Origin: Cherax quadricarinatus
Lineage: Eukaryota > Arthropoda > Malacostraca > Decapoda > Parastacidae
Length of the DNA: 64,000 nucleotides
Assembly (NCBI RefSeq): GCF_038502225.1
Contig: NC_091374.1
Coordinates: forward strand, 6,889,538-6,953,537
Direction of reading: 5' to 3'
Below are positions 19,558 through 31,500 of this stretch, in pieces. Every line of letters starts with the position of its first letter. Positions within the stretch are counted from its first letter, which is position 1. The notes under the pieces were generated by a model, which was given only the letters and a program-made list of their open reading frames with translations, made no database searches and was not told the origin of the DNA. The position numbers and the translations under genes are program-made.

Positions 19558-22300
19558 TATACCTGGAGTTTACCTGGAGAGAGTTCCGGGGGTCAATGCC
19601 CCCGCGGCCCGGTCTATGACCAGGCCTCCTGGTGGATCAGAGCCTAATCAACCAGGCTGTTGCTGCTGGCTGCACGCAAACCAACGTACGAGCCACAGCC
19701 CGGCTGGTCAGGAACCGACTTTAGGTGCTTGTCCAGTGCCAGCTTGAAGACTGCCAGGGGTCTGTTGGTAATCCCCCTTATGTATGCTGGGAGGCAGTTG
19801 AACAGTCTCGGGCCCCTGACACTTATTGTATGGTCTCTTAACGTGCTAGTGACACCCCTGCTTTTCATTGGGGGGATGTTGCATCGTCTGCCAAGTCTTT
19901 TGCTTTCGTAGTGAGTGATTTTCGTGTGCAAGTTCGGCACTAGTCCCTCTAGGATTTTCCAGGTGTATATAATCATGTATCTCTCCCGCCTGCGTTCCAG
20001 GGAATACAGTTTTAGGAACCTCAAGCGCTCCCAGTAATTGAGGTGTTTTATCTCCGTTATGCGCGCCGTTAATGTTATGTTTTAATGTTGCAGTTTAAAA
20101 ACTGTAGTGTAAAGCACCCTTCTGGCAAGACAGTGATGGAGTGAATGATGGTGAAAGTTTTTCTTTTTCGGGCCACCCTGCCTTGGTGGGAATCGGCCGG
20201 TGTGATAATAAAAAAAAAAAATAATAAAATAAATATGCGCGCCGTGAAGGTTCTCTGTACATTTTCTAGGTCAGCAATTTCACCTGCCTTGAAAGGTGCT
20301 GTTAGTGTGCAGCAATATTCCAGCCTAGATAGAACAAGTGACCTGAAGAGTGTCATCATGGGCTTGGCCTCCCTAGTTTTGAAGGTTCTCATTATCCATC
20401 CTGTCATTTTTCTAGCAGATGCGATTGATACAATGTTAAGGTCCTTGAAGGTGAGATTATCCGACATGATCACTCCCAGGTCTTTGATGTTGGTGTTTCG
20501 CTCTATTTTGTGGCCAGAATTTGTTTTGTACTCTGATGAAGATTTAATTTCCTCGTGTTTACCATATCTGAGTAATTGAAATTTCTCATCGTTGAACTTC
20601 ATATTGTTTTCTGCAGCCCACTGAAAGATTCGGTTGATGTCTGCCTGGAGCCTTGCAGTGTCTGCAATGGAAGACACTGTCATGCAGATTCGGGTGTCAT
20701 TGCAAAGGAAGACACGGTGCTGTGGCTGACATCCTTGTCTATGTCGGATATGAGGATGAGGAACAAGATGGGAGCGAGTACTGTGCCTTGTGGAATAGAG
20801 CTTTTCACCGTAGCTGCTTTGGACTTTACTCTGTTGACGACTACTCTCTGTGTTCTGTTAGTGAGGAAATTATAGATCCATCGACCGACTTTTCCTGTTA
20901 TTCCTTTAGCACGCATTTTGTGTGCTATTACGCCATGGTCACACTTGTCGAAGGTTTTTGCAAAGTCTGTATATATTACATCTGCATTCTTTTTATCTTC
21001 TAGTGCATTTAGGACCTTGTCGTAGTGATCCAATAGTTGAGACAGACAGGAGCGACCTGTTCTAAACCCATGTTGCCCTGGGTTGTGTAACTGATGAGTT
21101 TCTAGATGGGTGGTGATCTTGCTTCTAAGGACCCTTTCAAAGATTTTTATGATATGGGATGTTAGTGCTATCGGTCTGTAGTTCTTTGCTGTTGCTTTAC
21201 TGCCCCCTTTGTGGAGTGGGGCTATGTCTGTTGTTTTTAGTAACTGGGACGACCCCCGTGTCCATGCTCCCTCTCCATAGGATGGAAAAGGCTCGTGATA
21301 GGGGCTTCTTGCAGTTCTTGATGAACACAGAGTTCCATGAGTCTGGCCCTGGGGCAGAGTGCATGGGCATGTCATTTATCGCCTGTTCGAAGTCATTTGG
21401 CGTCAGGATAACATCGGATAGGCTTGTGTTAACCAAATTTTGTGGCTCTCATAAAAAATTCATTTTGATCTTCAACTCTCAGTCTGGTTAGCGGCTTGCT
21501 AAAAACTGTCATATTGGGACTTGAGTAGCTCACTCATTTCCTTGCTGTAATCTGTGTAGGACCCATCTTGTTTAAGTAGGGGCCCAATACTGGACGTTGT
21601 TCTCGACTTTGATTTGGCATAGGAGAAGAAATACTTTGGGTTTCTTTCGATTTCATTTATGGCTTTTAGTTCTTCCCGCGATTCCTGACTCCTATAAGAT
21701 TCCTTTAGCTTAAGTTCGATGCTTGCTATTTCTCTGACCAGTGTCTCCCTACGCATTTCAGATATATTGACCTCTTTTAGCCGCTCTGTTATTCTTTTCC
21801 GTCACCTGTAAAGGGAGCGCCTGTCTTTTTCTATTATACATCTACTCCTCCTTTTTCTTAGAGGAATAAGCCTTGTGCATACATCGATTGCCACCAAGTT
21901 AATCTGTTCTAGGCATAAGTTGGGGTCTGTGTTGCTTAGTATATCTTCCCAGCTTGTATCGGTTAGGACTTGGTTTACTTGGTCCCACTTTATGTTTTTG
22001 TTATTGAAGTTGAATTTGGTGAATGCTCCCTCGTGACTAGTCTCATTATGTCGGTCTGGGGCTCCACGCATACATGTCTGAACCTCAATTATGTTGTGAT
22101 CTGAGTATATTGTTTTTGATATGGTGACATTTCTTATCAGATCATCATTGTTAGTGAAGATGAGGTCTAGTGTATTCTCCAGTCTAGTAGGCTTTATTAT
22201 TTGCTGGTTTAAATTGAATTTTGTGCAGAGATTTAAAAGCTCGTGTGAGTGTGAGTTTTCATCAGTATCAGTATTTTTACTGAAGATTAACTTGAGTTAT
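19558..22300 (-). pseudogene. CR1/L2-like LINE, minus strand, broken coding region
   Basis: Read on the minus strand from about 22300 to 19558. It begins in the endonuclease domain (TNNDDLIRN; SDHNIIEVQT), then the linker (NPKYFFSYAKSKSRTT), RT motifs (TDFAKTFDKCDHG; SSIPQGTVLAPILFLILISD; near 20690 SSFAMT stands where FADDT is expected), the thumb (LEYCCTLTAPFKAGEIADLE) and the C-terminal LYSLERRRERYMIIYTWKIL segment, ending in the GC-rich 3' UTR at 19558. Several frameshifts break the frame, and the catalytic Asp pair is damaged, so it is dead. The 5' end is truncated within the endonuclease domain. A 165-bp SINE-like element interrupts it at 20070-20234. Confidence 0.88.
20070..20234 (+). 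mobile_element. RTE-tailed short element (SINE-like) with 11-bp target duplication
   Basis: Flanked by a perfect ATGCGCGCCGT duplication (20059-20069 and 20235-20245) inside the LINE at 19558-22300. The body contains CTTCTGGCAAGACAGTGATG and CACCCTGCCTTGGTGGGAAT, then an A-rich tail. Its 3' half matches the 3' end of the RTE-like LINEs, so it is probably mobilised by their machinery. A close relative in opposite orientation is at 31963-32106. Confidence 0.9.
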
Positions 22301-22666
22301 AATTAATTAACAAATTTATTGGATATGATTAATGCTCATTTTATCAGTGAAGACCATGTTACTAGGACATTTTATAATGTAAATACTGTACTATACTTTT
22401 TTTAATTTGGTTGAATATTACCAGACACATAACTAAAGCTTTTCCATGTATTCTTTGAAGTTCTTTTGTATATTAAATAAATACTTATAATTCACAATGT
22501 CTCAATATAAACATACTTTCTTGAACTCCAGTAATTTTTTATGCAAAAAATATATACATAATTTCCTCTAGTTTGAAGTACGTACTGTAATTGTTAAATT
22601 TTATAAGACTGAAAGGCAATATAGTATTTTAGTATTGGAAAATTTAAGTGCATTTTTTTTTTTCAG
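22301..22666. other. Intron sequence before the first visible NSD exon
   Basis: AT-rich, ending in a polypyrimidine tract and CAG at 22664-22666, a good 3' splice site. Confidence 0.7.
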
Positions 22667-24834
22667 CATATTTGGACAACACGGCTTACAAGGCCTCGAT
22701 GGATGATGTCTCCTCTGGACCTGGCATGGGATATAATGCCTTATACCTCACATCAGAGGTTTCAAGTGCTTTAGAAAACATGTCTCAGGATCCTGAAGTA
22801 TGCAATGATGTGCATTATTCCAGGAGACCAGAAGATGACGGTGAAGTAAATATCCATCAAGAAAACAGTATGGAAAATTGGATTTCTCATGATGAGATCA
22901 GTAGAGATGGTGAAAAAATTTGTGGTGTTATAAGTAATGATGATGTCAGAATAGGAGAAAATTGGTTAGAAGGCAGAGAGGCAAATGAGGCTGTAAAATC
23001 TAGTGCAGAGGAAGAAGACAATTTTAGTGAAGATGAAGAAGACAAGTTTGGTGATGATGATGATGAGGCAAAGTATAGTGCAGATGATGAAGATAAATTT
23101 AGCACAGAGGAGGAAGCCAAATATAGTGCAGTAGATGATGATACTAATTTTACAGAAGAAACGAAGTCCAGTGGAGAGGAGGAATACAGTGTAGATGGGT
23201 GTAAGCTTATCACACAAGAAGAAGGGAAGTATAATGAAGATTTACATGATGAGTGGCTTGAAACAGGGGGTCATGTTGATGGTCAAGTTGAACTGAGGGA
23301 CACAGGCTGGGTGAGAGATACTGAATTTAATAGTATAATCAAAGATAAAAAGCCTTGGCCCAGTAGTAGTGAGGATGAGAGGCATTCTTCCACAGAGAGT
23401 GAAGCAGAATTAACAGAGGATGATCAAGAACAAGCAACCAGCGAGGTAAAAGTTAATTTTCCGTCTGCTCCATCCATTTCCCCCTCTAGTAAAGCAGCTC
23501 GGCCTCAACCAGTACTGTGTTTTGATGAGTATGGAAATCTAACAACAGCATATCATAGCCCGGAAATAAGCACAGTTAGTGAGATTCAGACTTACGCAAC
23601 AGAACCTGCTCATCACGAACCTGAAATTGTTTCTGTACCTTTACAGACAAGTGAAAAAAATAGTTCCTATATAAGTGAGGAATATCCTGAGTATTCTTCT
23701 TGCAATGGAGAAATTAGAACATTAACAAATAAGCCAAAGCCTAATCATGAAATTGAAGAAAATGTATTATCAGACCAAGAATTGAAACAAGCTTTTAAGG
23801 AAGAATTTATGACTGCTGCTACTAGCCGTTATGGTAGAACACGAAAGCGTAAAACAGAAGATGGCTTTTTCTTTGGGACCCTCAATTTTAATGAATTGAG
23901 AAAAATAACTGGAGGTAGTCCAAAGAAAACAAAGAGCTTAAATTCTAAAAATTTCAGTCCAGAACAGAAGCTAAAGGCAGTTACTAAAGATGAACGTAAA
24001 TCAAAGCACATTTTGGGAGAAGTAGATGAAATTATAACACAAAATGGGGCCATGGAACATAAGAACAGTGTGATAGAGGCAGGAATCAAGAATATTTCTA
24101 CAAGCCAAGTACAAATAAGTGAAACCAAAGATGAAGCTATACCAGTTCAAAATGTGAATGTTGAGCAGGGTGATAATAGTGATAAAGATTTAAGTAAATG
24201 CATTAGTAATAATAATGACTCTCAAAAAGACCCACAGCAGAAAAATGACAATACCTCAGACACTGGTTCTGGTAATGATGGTTTTACAGAGGAGCCTTTT
24301 ACAAAAGAGGCTTCTGCAGTAAGTATAGAAACCACAGAATCGGCTACGAGCAGTGGGGCCTCGGTAGTATCGAGCACTTATGATAGACGAAGGAGGTTAA
24401 GCCTCCGAAAGCGTTCTGAACCATCTTTGGGAACCAGGGCCACTGAAACTCATTCTGTCGTCTCTGATAGACTACTTAGGGGGCGGTCAGATGTGTCTAT
24501 AATAAAGCGTTCTCTCCAGCCATGTGATCAAGTGGTTCCACACAGGCGATCTAGAAAAATCCACACAAACTTAGAGCCTCCAATATATGCATCTAACTCA
24601 ACTACAGATTGTCAAGATGAGCATCAAGAAATTTCTACAGTCTCACAAGATGAGCAGCAGGAAATTCCTACAATATCTCAAGATGAGCAGCTTGAAATTT
24701 CTACAGTCTCTCAAGATAAGCAGCAGGAAATTCCTACAATACCTCAAGATGAGCAGCTTGAAATTCCTACACCTTTGAGAGAAGAGCCTACCACTTTTAA
24801 ACCATCTCGAAGATGTAAAGCAAATGTAGATGAG
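22667..24834 (+). CDS. NSD: NSD-family histone methyltransferase, large N-terminal exon
   Basis: Long exon of 2168 bp bounded by T(10)CAG before 22667 and GAG|GTAAGT at 24834. Its first two bases complete a codon begun in an upstream exon; the internal ATG at 22699 (MDDVSSGPGM) could be a start if the upstream exon is non-coding. The product is disordered: a strongly acidic Glu/Asp/Ser tract (22990-23200), a conserved-looking basic patch (TSRYGRTRKRKTEDGFFFGT, about 23818-23877), another (YDRRRRLSLRKRSEP, 24379-24423), and five 11-residue repeats of SQDEQQEIPTI type (24609-24775, 33 bp each). Disordered, charged N-termini are typical of NSD proteins. Assignment to NSD rests on the later exons in consistent phase. 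Confidence 0.8.
24609..24775 (+). repeat. 33-bp coding tandem repeat in the NSD exon, 5 units
   Basis: Five 33-bp units encode alternating S/PQDEQ(Q/L)EI(S/P)T(V/I) peptides. Units alternate in two types, suggesting a 66-bp higher-order duplication. Being a multiple of three, copy changes keep the frame. Confidence 0.85.
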
Positions 24835-25994
24835 GTAAGTAGTCTTGTTTGTATGTTGCATTTTGTTAGTTTGATTTATGTGACATTTATTTTCTAGTTA
24901 ATTTCTTTTTTCACTTACTTTTTTTTTTAATTTTGTCATTTTATTAAGGTGCTTTAACAAAATATGTACTGTACATTACATAAAGTTTTAACCCTTTCAA
25001 GGTTTCGGTTGTACTAGTACGGCTTACGCACCAGGGTTTTTGATGTACTAGTACGCCTAAATTCTAGCGCCCTCAAATCTAATGAGAGAAAGCTGGTAGG
25101 CCTACATATGAAAGAATGGTTTATGTGGTCAGTGTGCATGGTATAAAAAAATCCTGCAGCACACAGTGTGTAATGAGAAAAAAAAAAACTGACCGTGTTT
25201 TTGGATTAAAACAGCGACTTTGCACTGTATTTTCGTATGGTATTTATTGTTGTATTCTAGTTTTCCTGGTCTCATTTTATAGAATGGAAGACATATTACA
25301 GAAATTGAGATGATTTTGACTGGTTTTACAATGAAAAGTACCTTGAAATTGAGTTAAAAGTAGCAGAAATGTTCGATTTTTACCAAAGTTCAAAAGTAAA
25401 CAAATCATGCTATGCGTCCAATGCACATCAACTGGCGAGTCTAATATTCTTTCACAAGTGTGCTGATATTATTTATACCATTTCTACACAGTAGTCTGCA
25501 TAACCGTAAATCTTCTATTTTTTTTTTTTGTGAGAATAAAAATTCGAAGTGGAAAGTAAAAGAATGTAAGAGGGGCGTGGGGACATGACTAATGAACAGA
25601 GGAAATGTTATTTTAGTGACAGGAATGTCTTTCTTGTTTATTCTGGACGCTATTCGGAAATTGGCTTCTTTTGAAATATGTGTGAAATTGGCAAAATTGC
25701 TAAATTCTGACCACTATTGGATAGTTGAAATCGGTAAATGGGTGGTTTCTTGTACTCATTCGATAGAAAAAATGAGTTCTAGCGAAATAGTTATGATTTT
25801 TGTCGACTAGTACACTGGAATTAGCTGAAAATAGTGCTCAAAGTGGGCAAAATTGCTGATGCATAAACATCGTCGAGACTGCTAACTTCACAAGAGCATA
25901 ATTCCGTAAGTTTTCCATCAAATTTCATACTTTTGGTGTCATTATGATCGGGAAAAGATTATCTTTTCTTAAGAAAAAAAAATTTTTTTTTTAA

Positions 25995-27533
25995 CCCCTT
26001 CAAGGTCCAAGGCCATAATCTGAAGTGGTGCCCCAGTGTCCAAGAATTTAAAAAAAAAAAATTGTTATTTTTTCTTATGAAACAGTAGAGAATCTTCTTG
26101 TGAAGGTAATAAAACAAAGTACGAAATTTGATGGAAAATTGACGAAATTATGCTCTTGTGAATTTTGATGTGTCAGCGATATTTATGAATCGGCGATTTT
26201 GCCGACTTTGACTCCCATTTTAGGCCAATTACATTATTCCAGTCGACCAAATTCTTAGCTATTTCACTAGTATTACCTCTATTCTATCGATTGAGCACAA
26301 GAAATCGCCAAGTCAACTGTTTCAACTACAAAATAGTGATCGGAAATTGGTAATTTGGCCAATTTAACACAGTTCAAAATATTCCAATTTCAAAATAGGG
26401 TCTAGAATAAACAATGTAGGTATTCCTGGCACTAAACTAACATTTTCTCTATTCATTAGTTACGTTTTGAGGCTTTACAAATAAATTCCATTTTGATTTT
26501 TTATTCACAATGAATTTTTATTCACACCAAAAAATACATTTACTGTTATGCAATATTGTAATAATTGTATAAATATCAACACCTCAATTACCGGGAGCTC
26601 TTGAGGTTCCTAAACCTGTATTCCCTGGAACGCAGGCGGGAGAGATACATGATTATATACACCTGGAAAATCCTAGAGGGACTAGTACCGAACTTGCACA
26701 TGAAAATCACTCACTACGAAAGCAAAAGACTTGGCAGACGATGCAACATCCCCCCAATGAAAAGCAGGGGTGTCACTAGCACGTTAAGAGACCATACAAT
26801 AAGTGTCAGGGGCCCGAGACTGTTCAACTGCCTCCCAGCATACATAAGGGGGATTACCAACAGACCCCTGGCAGTCTTCAAGCTGGCACTGGACAAGCAC
26901 CTAAAGTCGGTTCCTGACCAGCCGGGCTGTGGCTCGTATGTTGGTTTGTGTGCAGCCAGCAGCAACAGCCTGGTTGATCAGGCTCTGATCCACCAGGAGG
27001 CCTGGTCACAGACCGGGCCGCGGGGGCGTTGACCCCCGGAACTCTCTCCAGGTAAACTCCAGGTAAACATTTGTGAATGTATATTAGACCCACCAGCTGG
27101 CGTGTATTAGATGTATGAGGTCGTTTGTTTACTCTTGAACATCGGAAAAAATTTAACATTTCCGCTACTTTGAGCTCAGTTTCAAGCCATTTCCAGTGCT
27201 AAAACCAATCAAAATCATTTATATTTCTGTAACATGTCTTCATTCTATCAAGTGAGACCAAGAAATCGCTAATACAACTATAAAAACATACGAAAAACCA
27301 CTGCAAAGTCGCTGTTTTAATCGAAAATCATGGTCTCAGTTTTTTTCTCTCATTATACACAGTGTGCTGCAGGATTTGTTTTATGTGATACATACCACAT
27401 AGATGTATTCTCTCATATCTAGGCCCAAATGTACCACTCACAGTATATCAGAGTGAGCTGAGCTCATGGCGTAGATCTACTGTTTGGACCCTGAACGTAA
27501 AGCCGTAGATCTACGGGACGGACCCTGAAAGGG
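25995..27533 (-). mobile_element. TTAA-flanked piggyBac-like element (inner), inserted in the outer one
   Basis: Flanked by TTAA at 25991-25994 and 27534-27537, with ends CCCCTTCAAGG / ACCCTGAAAGGG. Its interior resembles the outer element in reverse orientation (ATTCATTAGTTACG; CACAGTGTGCTGCAGGATTT), so the two together could fold into a long hairpin. It carries a LINE 3' end at 26578-27066. Confidence 0.75.
26578..27066 (+). mobile_element. 5'-truncated CR1/L2-like LINE 3' end, well preserved
   Basis: Open reading of about 155 codons (26565-27032) covering the LINE C-terminus: LNLYSLERRRERYMIIYTWK, then RGPRLFNCLPAYIRGI and LALDKHLKSVPDQPGCGSYV. The standard 3' UTR follows, ending CCAGGTAAACTCCAGGTAAA. 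Nearly identical to 19558-20040 in reverse, so both are young. No RT core. Confidence 0.9.
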
Positions 27534-27697
27534 TTAAATTTGGGCGACCTCTGAGAGGGCCTGTCGACCCTGAAAGGGTTAAGGATATTCCAAGCATAAT
27601 AATGTTATGTGCTGTATCACAATTTTTTTAAGAGGACAATTTCCATATAGAGTTCAGATAGAAATGTGGTTAATGGTTATGTTACCATAGAATTTAA

Positions 27698-27923
27698 CCC
27701 TTAAACCGTCCAAACGTAGATCTATGTTCACTCAAGTAGCGCTCCGAACGTAGATCTACGTTTTATTTTACATTTGAAGGCATGAGGCCTGTTCTCAGAC
27801 CGGGCCGCAGGGGCATTGACCCCCGAAACCCTCTCCAGGTCCAGGTAATGTAAAATAAAACTTAGATCTATGTTCAGAGCGCTATGCGAGTGAACATAGA
27901 TCTACGTTTGAACAGTTTAAGGG
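27698..27923. mobile_element. TTAA-flanked MITE, 226 bp
   Basis: TTAA at 27694-27697 and 27924-27927, with inverted ends CCCTTAAACCGTCCAAACGT / ...TTGAACAGTTTAAGGG and repeated AGATCTAYGTT motifs. A short LINE 3' UTR fragment (about 27785-27845) is inside. Same family as 40089-40523. Confidence 0.85.
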
Positions 27924-28029
27924 TTAATTACAATGTAAATGAATAAAAAAAATTACAGCGTTACTGATGAATAAGAGATTTTATTATATCTTCATAATTT
28001 TTTTTTTTTATGTATTTTCTAGACACTTC

Positions 28030-28145
28030 TAGGGTTAACTTTAATCATTGCACATCCCCATCGCTTATTCAGAGTGCAGGCATTGCTCTTCCTAGGACTC
28101 GAGTCTCTAACCGGGTTCCTCTGAATCACTTCATAAATGTTACTT
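28030..28145 (-). mobile_element. RTE-like LINE 3' UTR fragment
   Basis: Matches the 3' UTR segment at 54470-54545 and 42655-42735 (GTGCAGGCATTG, AGGACTCGAGTC, CGGGTTCCTCTGAATC). Confidence 0.6.
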
Positions 28146-28269
28146 ACTCACTCACTCAGGGATGCACCCACTTTTATACGTACATACATGTATATGTATG
28201 CATACATAAATTCATGCCCACATACAAAATAACCACTGAAAAAATAGTGAATTTCGAAGTGCTTTCGTG

Positions 28270-28512
28270 ATTTCTCGGTTATTTTGCAAATTGCGATATC
28301 ACCTGTTCAATGATCTTATTGCAAGGCACGTATGTATAAATATGTCTTGCCGAATACCTAAAACTTGCAATTTTGGCTTAAATAGCAATGTTCTTCTTGC
28401 CGAGTAAGGCAAGCGAAAATTTGTGTACGCAATAATTTCACAAAAATCATTCTGAACCTATCAAAAAAATATATTTCATTGTGTTTGTTTATTATTAAAT
28501 TATTGTAAACTT
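28270..28512 (+). mobile_element. Unclassified dispersed repeat, left half
   Basis: Contains ATATGTCTTGCCGAATACC, GCAATTTTGGCTTAAATAGC and a long AT-rich body. The sequence is continued at 31805-32160 once the RTE-like LINE is removed. I recognise it as a kind of repeat common in decapod genomes; its class is unknown to me. Confidence 0.6.
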
Positions 28513-31500
28513 CATTTGTTGGTAGACAGCAACCACCCAGGGAAGTACTACCGTCCTGCCAGATGACTGTGGAACAGAAACCTGTAACTGTTTTACATGA
28601 TGGTAGGATTGCTGGTGTCTTTTTCTGTCTCATAAACATGCTGGGTAACAGGGATATCTTGCTACTCCTGCTTATATTTGGTCACACTTCACAGACATGC
28701 ACATGTATATATATATACATACATCTAGGTTTTCCCCTTTTTCTAAATAGCTCTTGTTCTTCTTTATTTCTTCTATTGTCCATGGGGAAGTGGAAAAGAA
28801 TCTTTCCTCCGTAAGCCATGCGTGTCGTATGAGGCGACTAAAATGCCAGGAGCAGTGGGCTAGTAACCCCTTTTCCTGTAAACATTTAGTAAATAAGAGA
28901 AGAAAAACTTTATAAAACTGGGATGTTGAGTGTGTGTGGATGTAGTGCGGATGACAAGAAACAGATGATTGCTGATGTTATGAATGAAAAGAAGTTGGAT
29001 GTTCTGGCCCTAAGCGAAACAAAGCTGAAGGGGGTAGGGGAGTTTCGGTGGGGAGAAATAAATGGGATTAAATCTGGAGTATCTGAGAGAGTTAGAGCTA
29101 AGGAAGGAGTAGCAGTAATGTTGAAGGATCAGTTATGGAAGGAGAAAAGAGAATATGAATGTGTAAATTCAAGGATTATGTGGATTAAAATAAAGGTTGG
29201 ATGCAAAAAGTGGGTCATAATAAGTGTGTATGCACCTGGAGAAGAGAGGAGTGTAGAGGAGAGAGAGAGATTTTGGGAGATGTCAAGTGAATGTATAGGA
29301 ACCTTTGAACCAAGTGAGAGAGTAATTGTGGTAGGGGACCTGAATGCTAAAGTAGGAGAAACTTTTAGAGAGGGTGTGGTAGGTAAGTTTGGGGTGCCAG
29401 GTGTAAATGATAATGGGAGCCCTTTGATTGAACTTTGTATAGAAAGGGGTTTAGTTATGGGTAATACATATTTTAAGAAAAAGAGGATAAATAAGTATTC
29501 AAGATATGATGTTGGGCGAAATGACAGTCATTTGTTGGATTATGTATTTGTAGATAAAAGACTGTTGAGTAGACTTAAGGATGTACATGTTTATAGAGGG
29601 GCCACAGATATATCAGATCACTTTTTAGTTGTAGCTACACTGAGAGTAAAAGGTAGATGGGATACAAGGAGAATAGAAGCATCAGGTAAGAGAGAGGTGA
29701 AGGTTTTTAAACTAAAAGAAGAGGCAGTTAGGGTAAGATATAAACAGCTATTGGAGGATATATGGGCTAATGAGAGCATGGGCAATGGGGTCGATGATGT
29801 ATGGGGTAGGTTTAAAAATGTAGTGTTACTGTGTTCAGAAGTTTGTGGTTATAGGAAAGTGGGTGCGGGAGGGAAAAGGAGTGATTGGTGGAATGATGAT
29901 ATAAAGAGAGTAGTAAGGGAGAAAAAGTTAGCATATGAGAAGTTTTTACAAAGTAGAAGTCATGCAAGGAAGGAAGAGTATATGGAGAATAAGAGAGTGG
30001 TGAAGCAATGTAAAAAGAGAGCAAATGAGAGAGTGGGTGAGATGTTATCAACAAATTTTGTTGAAAATAAGAAAAAGCTTTGGAGTGAGATTAACAAGTT
30101 AAGGAAGCCTAGAGAACAAATGGATTTGTCAGTTAAAAATAGGAGAGGAGAGTTATTAAATGGAGAGTTAGAGGTATCGGGAAGATGGAGGGAATATTTT
30201 GAGGAATTGTTAAATGTTGATGAAGATAGGGAAGCTGTGATTTTGTGTATAGGGCAAGGAGGAATAACATCTTCAAAGAGTGAGGAAGAGCCAGTTGTAA
30301 GTGTGGGGGAAGTTCGTAAGGCAGTAGGTAAAATGAAAGGGGGTAAGGCAGCTGGGATTGATGGGATAAAGATAGAAATGTTAAAAACAGGTGGGGATAT
30401 AGTTTTGGAGTGGTTGGTGCTGTTATTTAATAAATGTATGGAAGAGAGTAAGGTACCTTGGGATTGGCAGAGAGCATGCATAGTTCCTTTGTATAAAGGC
30501 AAAGGGGACAAAAGAGAGTGCAAAAATTATAAGGGGAGAAGTCTGTTGAGTATACCTGGTAAAGTGTATGGTAGAGTTATAATTGAAAGAATTAAGAGCA
30601 AGACAGAGAATAGGATAGCAGATGAACAAGGAGGCTTTAGGAAAGGTAGGGGGTGTGTGAACCAGGTGTTTACAGTGAAACATATAAGTGAACAGTATTT
30701 AGATAAGGCTAAAGAGGTTTTTGTGGCATTTGTGGATTTGGAAAAGGCATATGACAGGGTGGATAAGGGGGCAGTGTGGCAGATGTTGCAGGTGTATGGT
30801 ATAGGAGGTAGGTTACTGAAAGCAGTGAAGAGTTTTTACGAGGATAGTGAGGCTCAAGTTAGAGTACGTAGGAAAGAGGGAGATTATTTTCCAGTAAAAG
30901 TAGGCCTTAGAAAAGGATGTGTGATGGCACCGTGGTTCAATATATTTATAGATGGGGTTGTAAGAGAAGTAAATGCGAGAGTCTTGGCAAGAGGCGTGGA
31001 GTTAAAAGATAAAGAATCACACATAAAGTGGGAGTTGTCACAGTTGCTCTTTGCTTGATGACACTGTGCTCTTGGGAGATTCTGAAGAGAAGTTGCAGAG
31101 GTTGGTGGATGAATTTGGTAGGGTATGTAAAAGAAGAAAATTAAAAGTGAATACAGGAAAGAGTAAGGTTATGAGGATAACAAAAACAGGTGATGAAAGA
31201 TTGGATATCTGATTGGAGGGAGAGTGTATGGAGGAGATGAATGCATTCTGATATTTGGGAGTGGACGTGTCAGCGTATGGGTCTATGAAAGATGAGGGGA
31301 ATCATAGAATTGATGAGGGGAAAAGGGTGAGCGGTGCACTTAGGAGTCTGTGGAGACAAAGAACTTTGTTGTTGGAAGCAAAGAGGGGAATGTATTAGAG
31401 TATAATTTTACCAACACTCTTATATGGGTGTGAAGCATGTGTGGTGAGTGTTGCAGCGAGGAGAAGGCTGGAGGCAGTGGAGATGTCATGTCTGAGGGCA

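Larger units (their letters stand above)
24992..27578 (+). mobile_element. TTAA-flanked piggyBac-like non-autonomous element (outer), interrupted
   Basis: Bounded by TTAA at 24988-24991 and 27579-27582, with ends CCCTTTCAAGGT / ACCCTGAAAGGG. TTAA target duplication and CCC-starting inverted repeats are the hallmark of the piggyBac superfamily; no transposase is present. The body from 24992 to 25990 plus the end at 27538-27578 matches the uninterrupted copy at 44363-45406 closely. Everything between is a second, inserted element. Confidence 0.8.

Noticed and set aside
22887..23217. Minus-strand frames opposite the acidic NSD exon
   Set aside because: Shadows of the Glu/Asp/Ser-rich coding sequence on the plus strand.
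29812..30683. Minus-strand Ser/Leu/His-rich frames of up to 187 codons
   Set aside because: They lie opposite the RTE-like reverse transcriptase ORF and recur at 62275-63121 for the same reason.
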